Source: Gammaproteobacteria bacterium
GTDB taxonomy: Bacteria; Pseudomonadota; Gammaproteobacteria; Steroidobacterales; Steroidobacteraceae
DNA length: 64,000 nucleotides
NCBI GenBank assembly: GCA_021773365.1
Contig: JAJFKF010000017.1
Coordinates: 1 to 64,000 of the forward strand
Direction: 5' to 3'
Below, piece by piece: positions 1-8,414 of this stretch; within the stretch, counting starts at the first letter, position 1, and each line of letters opens with the position of its first letter. The position numbers and the translations under genes are program-made. The notes under the pieces are model-generated. The model was not told the origin of the DNA, did not search any database, and worked only from the letters and a program-made list of their open reading frames with translations.

Positions 1-873
1 CTCCGCCTTGAAGTCCAGGCGGTTGCGCCGCCAGCTGGCCACGGTTCCGATATCCACCGCGGCGTGCCGTTCGATGCGTCCGTCCAGGTTGACGCGCACT
101 TCCTCGCCGGCGCCGAGCCGCGCGGAGGCGGGCGGCAAGGCCGCGTCCGTTGTTTGTTGTGCCGCGCGCGCATTCGTCTCGCCGGAGACCTGCACCAGGC
201 CTTCAATCACCGACACGGTGGTGCCGGACGGATGGCGCCAGACGTTGAACTGCGTGCCCAGCGCCCGGATGACCGTGCCTGCCGCATGCACGCTGAACGG
301 CCGCGTGGGATCCTGTCCCACCTTGAACAGGGCCTCGCCTGCCAGCAGTTCGATCCTGCGCGCCTGTTCGCTCATGCGCACCTTCACCCGCGAGCCCACG
401 TTCAACTGAATCATCGAGCCGTCGCGCAGATGAATGGTGCGCTGCTCGCCCACGCCGGTGACATAGGTCTGCGAACCGGCGTTGAGGTTGGACCAGCCCG
501 ACCATCCCGCCACGGCCGTCACCGCGACAAGCGCCAGTCCGGCGGCCAGCCGCCACGGCATCCGGTTTCGCGGGCGCGCGACCGGTGCCTGTGCGCCGCC
601 GTCGGGCGGCGAGGGCATGTGCACCACCTTGTCTGAATCGGCAGTCATGCGTTCGCGCAGCCCGGGAATGTTCTCGAGGTCGATCCGCCCCAATCCGTGC
701 ACCACCTCGCTGGCCAGCAGAAATTCCTGCAGGTGCTGCGGGGAGGCCTTGATCCACTGCACGAACTCGGCGCGCTCGACAGCGCTGGCCTGCGGCAGCG
801 TGGCCACCCAATCGGCGGCCCGCTCGGCGAGCCGCTGCTCATCTTCGAGCTGACGCGGTGACTTGTGATTCAT
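1..873 (-). CDS. FecR-family sigma regulator, partial (unit 1)
   Basis: Open from an ATG at 873 to the left window edge, so the C-terminus is missing (291 codons visible). The N-terminal DUF4880-like part has the usual AADWVATL and FVQWIKASPQHLQEF pattern. A single hydrophobic segment lies near residues 107-125, followed by a periplasmic FecR domain with GEQRTIHLRDGSMIQLN, GEALFKV, RPFSV and ALGTQFNVW. The family holds an ECF sigma factor at the inner membrane and reads the STN domain of a receptor in the periplasm. Its ATG overlaps the TGA of the sigma gene by 4 bp (ATGA), so the two are translationally coupled. The partner is most likely the divergent receptor at 1543. Confidence 0.93.
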   Translation of the reverse strand, partial: MNHKSPRQLEDEQRLAERAADWVATLPQASAVERAEFVQWIKASPQHLQEFLLASEVVHGLGRIDLENIPGLRERMTADSDKVVHMPSPPDGGAQAPVARPRNRMPWRLAAGLALVAVTAVAGWSGWSNLNAGSQTYVTGVGEQRTIHLRDGSMIQLNVGSRVKVRMSEQARRIELLAGEALFKVGQDPTRPFSVHAAGTVIRALGTQFNVWRHPSGTTVSVIEGLVQVSGETNARAAQQTTDAALPPASARLGAGEEVRVNLDGRIERHAAVDIGTVASWRRNRLDFKAE

Positions 874-1409
874 TGGCAGCCCATCCTGATCATAGCAACG
901 GCCTTCACGGCATACTTCTTCACGGTGTGTGGACTTAAGTTCAGGTGCTGGCCAATGGCCTGGAACGACAAACCATCCCGGCGCCAGTAAACGAGAATGC
1001 GCAGCTGCGTCGGCGTGAGCGTCCGCGCGGCCTGTTCGAGTTGACGTTCCAGCGTCAGCGAATCGGCCAGTTCATCCGGACGCAAGTATGCGGGGCGCTC
1101 GGCGGCCTGTTCGGCGGTCGCGGAGTTGAAGGTGACGCGCTGGCGCTGGCCGCTGCGGCGGCGCTCGAGCACGATGTTGGAGGCGATCCCGTAAAGAAAG
1201 GCCTGCGGATTGTCCACCAGCTGCTGCTGTTCGATGCGCAGGAAGCGCAGGAACACCTCCTGCACCAGGTCGCCAATGTCCTCGCTGCGCCGCAACCGCC
1301 GCGCCAGGTAATCCGCCAGGGCCTGGTGATACTCGGCGAAAAACTGCTCCGCCCGTGCGGGGCCCGGTGGGTGCGCCATGACTGCTGTGCTGTTTCCGTG
1401 GATATCCAT
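870..1409 (-). CDS. ECF sigma factor, FecI type (unit 1)
   Basis: About 179 aa from the ATG at 1409 (MDIHGNST). Region 2 contains DIGDLVQEVFLRFLR, and region 4 carries a helix-turn-helix, GLSFQAIGQHLNLSPHTVKK, typical of FecI-like sigma factors. An in-frame GTG at 1496 would add 29 residues, but they look unlike the family and would cover the divergent promoter, so I prefer the ATG. It overlaps the following fecR by 4 bp and is divergent from the receptor at 1543. Predicted role: directs RNA polymerase to the receptor promoter when released by its FecR partner. Confidence 0.92.
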   Translation of the reverse strand: MDIHGNSTAVMAHPPGPARAEQFFAEYHQALADYLARRLRRSEDIGDLVQEVFLRFLRIEQQQLVDNPQAFLYGIASNIVLERRRSGQRQRVTFNSATAEQAAERPAYLRPDELADSLTLERQLEQAARTLTPTQLRILVYWRRDGLSFQAIGQHLNLSPHTVKKYAVKAVAMIRMGCQ

Positions 1410-1434
1410 GATGGCTCGACAAATCCCCTCCGTA

Positions 1435-1502
1435 CCGTAAGTGACCGTTTTGCGCATTTGGGGTACTCGGTTACCCTTTCCAGCGGAATCGGTCACTTAC
1501 GG
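1435..1502. promoter_or_regulatory. Long-arm dyad in divergent sigma/receptor promoter (unit 1)
   Basis: CCGTAAGTGACCG at 1435-1447 is the perfect reverse complement of 1490-1502, with a 42-bp spacer. A smaller dyad (GGGTA at 1461-1465, TACCC at 1472-1476) lies inside it. A related ACCGTAAG/AACCGTAAG word recurs near 1523. It could be two outward-facing copies of one promoter element, or a regulator site; no direct evidence separates these. Confidence 0.5.
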
Positions 1503-1542
1503 GCAGGCACGAATCGCGAGCCAACCGTAAGAGGCACAAACC

Positions 1543-4500
1543 ATGACACATTTTTCCCGAATCTGCGCCGGCCTGATGTTGCTGTTAAGCAGCTTCCTCG
1601 CCGTGGCGCAACAGAACGAGACCGGACAGGCGGCCAGCGTGCGCCTGCACATTGAGGTGCAACCGTTGTCCGAGGCGCTGCGTCAGTTCGCACACCAGTC
1701 GGGCCTGCAACTGGTCTTCAGGGCCGAGGATGTTGATCCGCAGTTGAGCGCTCCGGCCCTGGTGGGCACCTATCGTCCAGAAGCAGCGCTGAAGCAGCTG
1801 CTGCGCAATTCAGGCCTCGACTACAAGTTCGTCAATCCCGGCACCGTCGCGGTGCGGCCCGCCGGATCGGCGGTACAGCAGGAAAGCGCGGCCGGGCGGG
1901 AAGATGCGAAGGGCAGGGCCGTGCCACTGCGTATGGCGGTGGCAGAAGACCGGTCCGCAGTAGAGGAGGGCGGACCAGGATCGGGCAAGGCCGGTCACGA
2001 AGCCGAGAATGAGTCCCAGAAAGGCGTTCCAGAGATCTTGGTCAAGGGAGCGCGCAGCGCCAGTACCGACATTCAGCGCACCGAGGATGACGTGCAGCCC
2101 TACGTGGTGTTCACCGCCGAGGAGATCAAAAACTCCATGGCCGCGGATATTGAGTCCTTCCTGCGCACCCGTTTGTCCATGAACCAGGCGGCCAGCACCG
2201 AATCAATGACCACCGGCCAGCGCGGCGGGCAGAGCACCATCAACCTGCGCGGGCTGGGGGCCGATGAGACGCTCATCCTGGTCAACGGCCGGCGCCAACC
2301 CTCGATTGGTCAGCCGAACGGTCTGGATAGCTTTCAGCCCGACATTAACGGGATTCCGCTGTCCTCGATCGAACGCATCGAAGTGCTGCCGTCCACGGCC
2401 GGCGGTATTTATGGCGGCGGGGCCACGGGCGGTGTGATCAATGTGATTCTCAAGCGCGGCTACCAGGGACTGGAAATGCGCGGCACCTATGACGGCACCA
2501 CCAACGGTGGTAATCACAAGCGACGCCTGGAGGCGAGCGGCGGTCTGTCGCTGGAGGGCGGACGCACCAGCCTGAGCTTCGCGGCCAGTTATTCGGATTC
2601 CGCGCCGTTGCTGGCGGGGGACCGCGATTTCGAGGCCCGGGCCCGCCAGCAGATCCTGGACAACGATCCGGCAAGCGTCCAGAGGGGTTACTACGGTCCG
2701 GTTATTGGCTATACCACCAACATCGAGAGCGTCAGCGGCGCCCCGCTGGTGCTGGTCTCCACTGGCCAGTCGCTGGGATCGGCGAGCACGCATGTGCCGG
2801 TGGGTTATGCCGGGCCCGATAGCGACGGTGGCGCGGCGTTTCTGGGTACGGCCGGCGGGTTCAATACCGATCTGCCTGACGACGTCAGCGCCAGTGGATT
2901 GAAAAGGCAGGTGCTGGCCGCACCTACGGTCCGCTCGATCAACCTGAGTCTGCGTCGTGAGTTCACCGATCGCATCGAGGTCTTCGTGGACGGGTTGAAT
3001 TACGACAACCGGGCGGTCTCGTACTTCGGTGGCGCGCGCAACGGCAACGACGGCGCGATTATTCCGATCGGACCGGGCAATCCGTTTACCGAGCCGGTGA
3101 GGATTGGCTTGCCACTGACCAGCATCGACCGCAAGTTTGAGACACAGAGTTCCTGGGCGCAGACGCGCAGCCTGACCGGTGGCGTGATCGCCCGCCTGCC
3201 TGCCAACTGGAGCGCGCAGGCGGAGTACAGCTGGAACCGCTCGCGCTCCGGTTATGAGAGCAATTTCTACCAGATCACTGTCGACGGGGAGGCGGCCATC
3301 AAGGATGGACGACTCGATCCGTTCCGCGACGTCAACGCCTATCCACTGGATTTCTCGCCCTACTATGTCCCGCGAGCCCCGCAGACCTTGTCTGGCAGCG
3401 ACTATATTCTGAAAACCGCCACGCTACGCTTGGCCGGACCGGTGTGGCGGCTGCCGGCCGGGCCGCTGATGCTCTCGACCCTGGTCGAGCAGCGGGATGC
3501 ACTGCACGACGCGAACGTGGGGATCTTGTACGCCCGCGACGGCACCCCGACATACCGCTACTCTGCGGGCAATGGCAACACTACGGACAGCGCCTACATC
3601 GAGCTGACCGCCCCGCTGGTCTCGGCGGTCAATGCGCGGCCGGGCATTCTGGGGCTGGAGCTGCAGACCTCTTACCGTTACGACCGGGCCGATATCGCCT
3701 CGCGGAACCTGGCTGACTCCAGCGCCCTCATTCCCTCGCCTGAAGGCCCGTACCCGCCGCAGCCCGATACCATCCATGTCCGCACGGATGCGAACCAGTA
3801 CACATTGGGCTTCCGCTATCAGCCGCTCGAGCAGCTGGCCCTGCGCGCCAGCTACGGCAAGGGCATATTGCCGCCGTCGGCGGTTCAGTTGGCGCCTATC
3901 GTGTACCCGGCGTATCTTGCGGCGCTTCTTGGGGGGCGCACTTCAGATCCAAAGCGCGGGGGTGGAATGGCCACTTCGCTGACCGAGCTGCTAGCTGCCG
4001 GCAGCGCTTCCGTGCTGCCCGAGCAGTCCGAGAGTATTTCCGCGGGATTGATTCTCACGCCGCTGTCCATTCCCGGCCTGCGCGTGTCGATCGACTACAC
4101 ACGTATCGACAAACGGGACGAGATCACGCGGCTCGATTTGCAAACCGTGATCAACCTCGAGGATGCGGGATTCGCGGATCGTGTTGTGCGCGGTGCGCTG
4201 ACCCCGGCCGATCAGGTGCTGGGCTACACCGCCGGCCCCATTCTGAAAGTCGACGGCGGCCTGGTCAATGTGGCCAAGTCCCTAATGGAAGCCTTCGACG
4301 CGCAGATCGACTATACGTGGCAGACCACATACGGGGAATTCAAGGCCAGCATGATGGGCACCCTGCAGCCGCACCTGTTGCAGCAGATTCTGGCCAATCA
4401 ACCCACCGAGGAATACGTGAACACCAATCTCGGTCCGCTGAAGCTGCGCACCAACGCGGGATTGACCTGGACGCACGAGAACTGGGCGCTGGGCTGGAAC

Positions 4501-4827
4501 ATGCAGTACTACGGTTCATATCTCGTTACCAACCCGGGTGCTTTTGATAATGCCGCGCGGGTAGTCAATAATGGCGGTTCGCCGGACATCCCCTCGCAGC
4601 ACTACCATGATCTGTTCGGCCGCTATCGTTTCGGTAATAGCTTCGGCCCGGGATGGTCGGGGCTGCTCAGCAATGTAGAGTTGCTGGTTTCGGTGAAGAA
4701 TGTACTGGACACTGAGCCGCCGATGCTCGTCGGCAATTCGTTCGGCGGCTACTTCAAGGTCAGCCCCTATGGCGACCCGCGCCTGCGCAGCTACGCGATT
4801 ACGCTGAGCAAGAGCTTCGGGCGCTGA
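1543..4827 (+). CDS. TonB-dependent receptor with STN domain (unit 1)
   Basis: 1094 aa. Signal peptide about residues 1-23 (LMLLLSSFLAVAQ). The STN signalling domain spans about 33-106 (PLSEALRQFAHQSGLQLVF, then a TYRPEAALKQLL block). A variable linker is followed by a TonB-box-like segment, PEILVKGAR, near 163-171, then the plug with TEDDVQPYVVF and the ING-like NGRRQ loop, then a long beta-barrel. It ends in DPRLRSYAITLSKSFGR. It should import an unknown ligand across the outer membrane and signal through FecR. It is divergent from sigma/fecR, which run left. The C-terminal third closely resembles the truncated copy at 17849-19089, so this subtype was once present twice. Confidence 0.95.
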   Translation: MTHFSRICAGLMLLLSSFLAVAQQNETGQAASVRLHIEVQPLSEALRQFAHQSGLQLVFRAEDVDPQLSAPALVGTYRPEAALKQLLRNSGLDYKFVNPGTVAVRPAGSAVQQESAAGREDAKGRAVPLRMAVAEDRSAVEEGGPGSGKAGHEAENESQKGVPEILVKGARSASTDIQRTEDDVQPYVVFTAEEIKNSMAADIESFLRTRLSMNQAASTESMTTGQRGGQSTINLRGLGADETLILVNGRRQPSIGQPNGLDSFQPDINGIPLSSIERIEVLPSTAGGIYGGGATGGVINVILKRGYQGLEMRGTYDGTTNGGNHKRRLEASGGLSLEGGRTSLSFAASYSDSAPLLAGDRDFEARARQQILDNDPASVQRGYYGPVIGYTTNIESVSGAPLVLVSTGQSLGSASTHVPVGYAGPDSDGGAAFLGTAGGFNTDLPDDVSASGLKRQVLAAPTVRSINLSLRREFTDRIEVFVDGLNYDNRAVSYFGGARNGNDGAIIPIGPGNPFTEPVRIGLPLTSIDRKFETQSSWAQTRSLTGGVIARLPANWSAQAEYSWNRSRSGYESNFYQITVDGEAAIKDGRLDPFRDVNAYPLDFSPYYVPRAPQTLSGSDYILKTATLRLAGPVWRLPAGPLMLSTLVEQRDALHDANVGILYARDGTPTYRYSAGNGNTTDSAYIELTAPLVSAVNARPGILGLELQTSYRYDRADIASRNLADSSALIPSPEGPYPPQPDTIHVRTDANQYTLGFRYQPLEQLALRASYGKGILPPSAVQLAPIVYPAYLAALLGGRTSDPKRGGGMATSLTELLAAGSASVLPEQSESISAGLILTPLSIPGLRVSIDYTRIDKRDEITRLDLQTVINLEDAGFADRVVRGALTPADQVLGYTAGPILKVDGGLVNVAKSLMEAFDAQIDYTWQTTYGEFKASMMGTLQPHLLQQILANQPTEEYVNTNLGPLKLRTNAGLTWTHENWALGWNMQYYGSYLVTNPGAFDNAARVVNNGGSPDIPSQHYHDLFGRYRFGNSFGPGWSGLLSNVELLVSVKNVLDTEPPMLVGNSFGGYFKVSPYGDPRLRSYAITLSKSFGR

Positions 4828-4843
4828 TGATCGCTATTCGATG

Positions 4844-4877
4844 CGCCATCCCCGCCCTTGTCAGCGCGGGGATGGCG
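4844..4877. terminator. Bidirectional hairpin terminator candidate
   Basis: CGCCATCCCCGC (4844-4855) pairs perfectly with 4866-4877 around a 10-nt loop, between the convergent receptor and HipB-like genes. There is no long T-run. It overlaps the last codons of the minus-strand gene. Confidence 0.55.
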
Positions 4878-5202
4878 AGCGCCCTTCGCCCGAGGCAGCA
4901 GCCCGGCCGAGGTTTGTGTTGTCCATCGGATCGGTCACCACGCCGATGCGGTAACCGAAGGGGTACAGCAGTTTTTCCAAGGTGTCCACGCGCGGATTGC
5001 CGCGGCCGGCTTCCACGTCCGCCAGCACCCGGGGCGCGACGCCGCAGAACCTCGCATACTCCGCCTGCGACTTGCGGGTGATCAGCCGCATCAGTTTCAC
5101 CAGCGAGGCCACCGGCGCCTGTCCCTGTGGAACCCGCGCAGTGAGCTGGTCCCTCAGCGCCTGGATGTCTTCACGCGCGAGATTGCGCCGTACACGTTGC
5201 AC
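4861..5202 (-). CDS. HipB-like XRE-family antitoxin/regulator
   Basis: 113 aa from a GTG at 5202, whose G is the last base of the upstream TAG (overlap TAGTG). An ORF extension further upstream only shadows the kinase gene. The helix-turn-helix is readable in the middle: MRLITRKSQAEYARFCGVAP, then VLADVEAGRGNPRVDTLEKLL, which fits an XRE/Cro fold. In HipBA modules this protein binds the operator and neutralises the HipA kinase. Here it lies downstream of the kinase, the reverse of E. coli hipBA. The C-terminal tail (NLGRAAASGEGRSPSPR) is basic and low-complexity, and the terminator hairpin covers its final codons. Confidence 0.8.
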   Translation of the reverse strand: MQRVRRNLAREDIQALRDQLTARVPQGQAPVASLVKLMRLITRKSQAEYARFCGVAPRVLADVEAGRGNPRVDTLEKLLYPFGYRIGVVTDPMDNTNLGRAAASGEGRSPSPR

Positions 5203-6488
5203 TATTTCACCTCCACAGCGCTCAGTTCCCGGGCCAGCCGGTCGATATCGCCGCGCCGGTGCTCGATGATGGCGTCGTCCATGCCGCACTCGCGCATGAG
5301 CGCGGGCAGGGTTTGCAGCGCCTGACCGAATGCGAGCATGTCAGTTGCGATCCGCTCGCGCGCCAGCGGCGCCATGCCGGCTTCCTCGAAGCGGGTGGCG
5401 AGATTGTCCAGCACGCGGTTCCAGTCGGTTCCCATCGGCTCCTCGCCGTCCCAGCGCATCACGCGTGCGATGGCGCGGGCGTCGAGGAAGCTGGGGCCGA
5501 AATCGAACAGCGGCGCCAGGCGCAGCGTGCCGTCGGTGTCTTTGACGACGGCGGTGTTGCGGCCATGGTTGTCGCGGTTGCCGAGCGCGAGATTGAGCAG
5601 ATCGCGCCGGATGTACTCGAGAATCTGCGTATCGAAGTCGGTCAGGCAGCCGGCCAATGCGATCAGGGCATCATGATGACGCAGATACGTCCCGGCGGAA
5701 TCGAGTACGCCGGCAACCGAGTAGAGGCTTTCCACGCCCAGTTTGACCTCGCGGTCGTTGATGCGGCGGCGATCAAAGCGCGGGATCAGCAATGCGCCGT
5801 CAACATACCGCGGCAGCGGCGCGGTGACATGCAGGCCGAGGCGGGCGGCCACCTGCTGATAGGCTGCTTCGTGACGCAGGATGTCCGCGGCCTTCGGACC
5901 GGCTGCCGGTACCGGGAATTTCAACAAAAAATAGCGCTGCGCGATGTCCTCCAGCAGGCCGCCGTCCGGATGCCAGTGTCCCTGTGCATCCTCGGCCACC
6001 CAGAATTTGGGTGCATCGCCCTGGGTGTCGGTGGCGCCGGCGACGGTCGCGCCGGTTTGTTGGGCATAGTCGATGAACGCATCTCCGCGGGTGGTCATCT
6101 CGCTCAGCTGAAATCCCGGATGCGCGACCTTCGTGCGCGGTTCGCGCGTGGGTATCCGCAGGTTGCCCACGGGATTGACGGCGCCGCGTTCCAGCAGTGC
6201 CCATTCGCTCAGCCCGCTTTGCGCCAGGCGCTCGAGCCTGGCGCGGGCGGCGCCCTGGGGCAGCAGGTCGATCAGGAATGAAGGCCAGTGGGGGAGGGTG
6301 CGGATACCCAGATCAACCGGCGCGCGGACGGTGAGCGCGCGGTGATCGCGGGCGCCGAGGTGTTCTATGGCGTAATCAGCGTCATATTGAAGGCGCACGG
6401 GACCGCGCCGCGAACCCTGCGCCTCGTCGGCCAGCTCTACGCTTGCGCATCGTCGCCAGGCGCCGTCCAGATGGATGTGCAGCTCCAT
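5202..6488 (-). CDS. HipA-like serine/threonine kinase toxin
   Basis: 428 aa, close to full HipA length. It has the N-subdomain PVGNLRI (about 107-113), the nucleotide-loop segment GDAPKFWV with its lysine (about 158-165), IPRFDRRR, a catalytic loop GNRDNHGRN (Asp near 306, Asn near 311) and a DFG-like LAPLFDFGPSF (Asp near 329). All expected kinase residues seem present, so it looks intact. HipA of E. coli phosphorylates glutamyl-tRNA synthetase; the target here is unknown. It is coupled by a one-base overlap to the HipB-like gene, with the toxin first. It sits in a receptor-fecR junction and is unrelated to the signalling cassettes. Confidence 0.88.
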   Translation of the reverse strand: MELHIHLDGAWRRCASVELADEAQGSRRGPVRLQYDADYAIEHLGARDHRALTVRAPVDLGIRTLPHWPSFLIDLLPQGAARARLERLAQSGLSEWALLERGAVNPVGNLRIPTREPRTKVAHPGFQLSEMTTRGDAFIDYAQQTGATVAGATDTQGDAPKFWVAEDAQGHWHPDGGLLEDIAQRYFLLKFPVPAAGPKAADILRHEAAYQQVAARLGLHVTAPLPRYVDGALLIPRFDRRRINDREVKLGVESLYSVAGVLDSAGTYLRHHDALIALAGCLTDFDTQILEYIRRDLLNLALGNRDNHGRNTAVVKDTDGTLRLAPLFDFGPSFLDARAIARVMRWDGEEPMGTDWNRVLDNLATRFEEAGMAPLARERIATDMLAFGQALQTLPALMRECGMDDAIIEHRRGDIDRLARELSAVEVK

Positions 6489-6499
6489 AATGCGCGGAA

Positions 6500-6555
6500 T
6501 AATGTCATATTAACGGCGCGCAAGGCAATTATTAGGCCATTTAGACGCGTATTAG
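6500..6555. promoter_or_regulatory. Possible operator/promoter of the HipA-like operon
   Basis: Just upstream of the kinase ATG is a small dyad, TAAT-GTCAT-ATTA (6500-6512), and TATTAG occurs twice 20 bp apart (6530-6535, 6550-6555). The stretch is AT-rich for this window. This position fits an autoregulatory HipB operator, but the repeats are short. Confidence 0.3.
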
Positions 6556-6622
6556 TGGGAAGGCAGGGGGGTGGCTGCGTCCTGGTTCAGCGGCAAGTGC
6601 ATCCGCGCCTCTTATATATCTG

Positions 6623-6710
6623 CTAGCGGCTGCGAATCAGCGCATCTCCGTCCCGCCGTTCAATCACCAGCTCCGGCACATCGGTGAGGAACAGCAGCAG
6701 TGATTCCGGC
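6623..6710 (-). pseudogene. FecR 3'-end remnant
   Basis: About 29 codons on the minus strand ending at TAG (6623-6625). It is nearly identical to the 3' end of the unit 3 fecR at 12785-12870 (ending VIERRDGDALIRSR). Homology stops abruptly near 6710 at an unrelated AT-rich sequence. It is a leftover of a deleted fecR. It occupies most of the gene-free stretch between the HipA-like gene and the unit 2 sigma gene. Confidence 0.8.
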
Positions 6711-6746
6711 TTATAAATCATGAGATTACAGATTGCAGTGGTCGAT

Positions 6747-6774
6747 TTGACGCAAAGGGACTCTACTCTATGTA
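6747..6774 (+). promoter_or_regulatory. Sigma-70-like promoter of unit 2 operon
   Basis: TTGACG at 6747-6752 and TATGTA at 6769-6774 are separated by 16 bp, about 27 bp before the sigma ATG. A 7-bp inverted repeat, GTCGATT (6741-6747) and AATCGAC (6789-6795), brackets it. Confidence 0.45.
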
Positions 6775-6801
6775 TTGCCCTCTGACCGAATCGACATGTG
6801 A

Positions 6802-7323
6802 ATGCGCATACAATCGGATCAATCAGGCGCCTTTATCGAGGTCTTCCGCAGCCATCGCGGCCGGTTGTACCAGTTCCTGCGCCGCCGGCTGGCGAACGAG
6901 GATGATGCGCGCGAGCTGGCGCAGGAGACCTACCTGCGGCTGCTGCGAGTGACGCGCAACGAGCTGATCAAGGATCCGCAGGCCTATCTCTATCGCGTGG
7001 CGCGCAATCTGGTGTACGAGCAGAACGGCAAGTCGCTGCCGGCCGAGAGTCTGGCGGGCGAGCGTGAGCTGGAAGTGCTGGAAGATCCGCAGCCGTCGCT
7101 GGAGGTGGCGACCGACCGCAGCCGGCGGCTGGAGCTGATCGAACAGGCAGTGGCGGAGTTGCCGCCACGGTTGCAGTCCGTCGTCTTGCTGTTCTGCCGT
7201 GAGGGCCTGAGCCAGAGCGAAATCGCCGCCAGAGTTGGTTTGTCGAAGTCGATGGTGCAGAAATATCTGGCCACCGGCGTCGCCCATTGCCGCAAGCGGT
7301 TGCGCCGCTTCCGGGAGTCCTGA
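6802..7323 (+). CDS. ECF sigma factor, FecI type (unit 2)
   Basis: 173 aa. Region 2: ARELAQETYLRLLR. Region 4: GLSQSEIAARVGLSKSMVQK, a clear helix-turn-helix. It starts MRIQSDQSGAF; no strong ribosome-binding site is seen. The fecR ATG follows 2 bp after its stop. Unlike most units here, sigma, fecR and receptor read in the same direction, so the first promoter may serve the whole set, with an additional receptor promoter possible at 8349-8414. Confidence 0.93.
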   Translation: MRIQSDQSGAFIEVFRSHRGRLYQFLRRRLANEDDARELAQETYLRLLRVTRNELIKDPQAYLYRVARNLVYEQNGKSLPAESLAGERELEVLEDPQPSLEVATDRSRRLELIEQAVAELPPRLQSVVLLFCREGLSQSEIAARVGLSKSMVQKYLATGVAHCRKRLRRFRES

Positions 7324-7325
7324 TC

Positions 7326-8348
7326 ATGCACGGACCTGAAAATTACCGAGACCGGCACGCCGATGGCGTGGTGGAAGAGGCGGCAGAGTGGTTCGCGCGC
7401 GTGAACGACCCGGCGGTCGATGCCGGGCTGCGCGCAGCATTCGCCGACTGGCTGGCGGCTTCTGCCGAACATGTACGCGAGTACCTGCAGTTGGCCGCGT
7501 TGCACACCGATATCTCCGAACTGCCCGGGGACACTTCCACTGATGAACTGGTGCGCGCGTTCCAGTCCACGCCAGCCGGCAACATCGTTCCGCTGGTTTC
7601 TCAGGTCCCCAGGAAGGAGCGGGTAGAGGGGAGGAAGTCCTCCTATCCCGGATTCCTGGCCGTGGCCGCTTCTCTTGTCATTGCAGCGGTCGCCCTGTTC
7701 CTGTGGCAGCAGTCCGCCACAGTCGTCTATCGCACCGCTACCGGCGAGCAGAAGTCCTTTCCGTTACCCGATGGTTCGCTGGTCACGCTCAATGCCGTTT
7801 CCGAGCTGCGGCTGAGTTTCTCGGACGATACGAGGGACCTGGAACTCGTGTCGGGTGAAGCTTTCTTCGACGTCGCGAAAAATCCGCAGCGTCCCTTTCG
7901 GGTGCTCACCGGTGACACGGTGATTCGTGCGCTGGGCACGACGTTCAACGTGTATCACCGCCACGACACTGTATCGGTGACCGTCGTCGAGGGGCTGGTC
8001 GAAGTCAATCAGGGCCCGGCGCCCGTGCGGGTTGCCGGCGGCCAGCGCGCGCAGCTCGATCGTGCTTCCGGCGCCGTCGCCGTCGTTGCCGCCAACGTAC
8101 AGACTGACATGGCCTGGCGTGAACGCCGTCTGGTGTTCGAATCACGTCCGCTGAGTTCCGTCGTGTCAGAGTTCAACCTGTACAACGACACGCGCCTGGT
8201 GCTGGCAGATGCTGCACTGAACGACGTCGAAGTGAGCGGCGCGTTCTTCGCCAACGATCCGCGTTCCTTTGTCCTGTTTCTGCAGGAAGCGAGGCTTGCC
8301 AGGCCCCGTGCCGGGGACGGCAAGGGCATTGAACTCGTGCTGCCTTAA
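7326..8348 (+). CDS. FecR-family sigma regulator (unit 2)
   Basis: 340 aa from ATG 7326 (MHGPENY); the ORF can be extended upstream only inside the sigma gene. DUF4880-like N-terminus (EEAAEWFARV, FADWLAAS), one membrane segment near 107-126 (FLAVAASLVIAAVALFLW), and a FecR domain with TGEQKSFPLPDGSLVTLN, GEAFFDV, RPFRV and ALGTTFNVY. The C-terminal part keeps WRERRLVFESRPLSSVVSEF. It controls the sigma factor encoded just upstream and should contact the STN domain of the receptor at 8415. Confidence 0.93.
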   Translation: MHGPENYRDRHADGVVEEAAEWFARVNDPAVDAGLRAAFADWLAASAEHVREYLQLAALHTDISELPGDTSTDELVRAFQSTPAGNIVPLVSQVPRKERVEGRKSSYPGFLAVAASLVIAAVALFLWQQSATVVYRTATGEQKSFPLPDGSLVTLNAVSELRLSFSDDTRDLELVSGEAFFDVAKNPQRPFRVLTGDTVIRALGTTFNVYHRHDTVSVTVVEGLVEVNQGPAPVRVAGGQRAQLDRASGAVAVVAANVQTDMAWRERRLVFESRPLSSVVSEFNLYNDTRLVLADAALNDVEVSGAFFANDPRSFVLFLQEARLARPRAGDGKGIELVLP

Positions 8349-8414
8349 AAAAAGGTGGTCGATTCCATGCGCGTGCACTCCTAACCGGGGTAACTACCTC
8401 AGAGGACATCCACC

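Noticed and set aside
5259-6281. 340-codon plus-strand frame
   Set aside because: Antisense to the HipA-like kinase whose catalytic motifs are intact.
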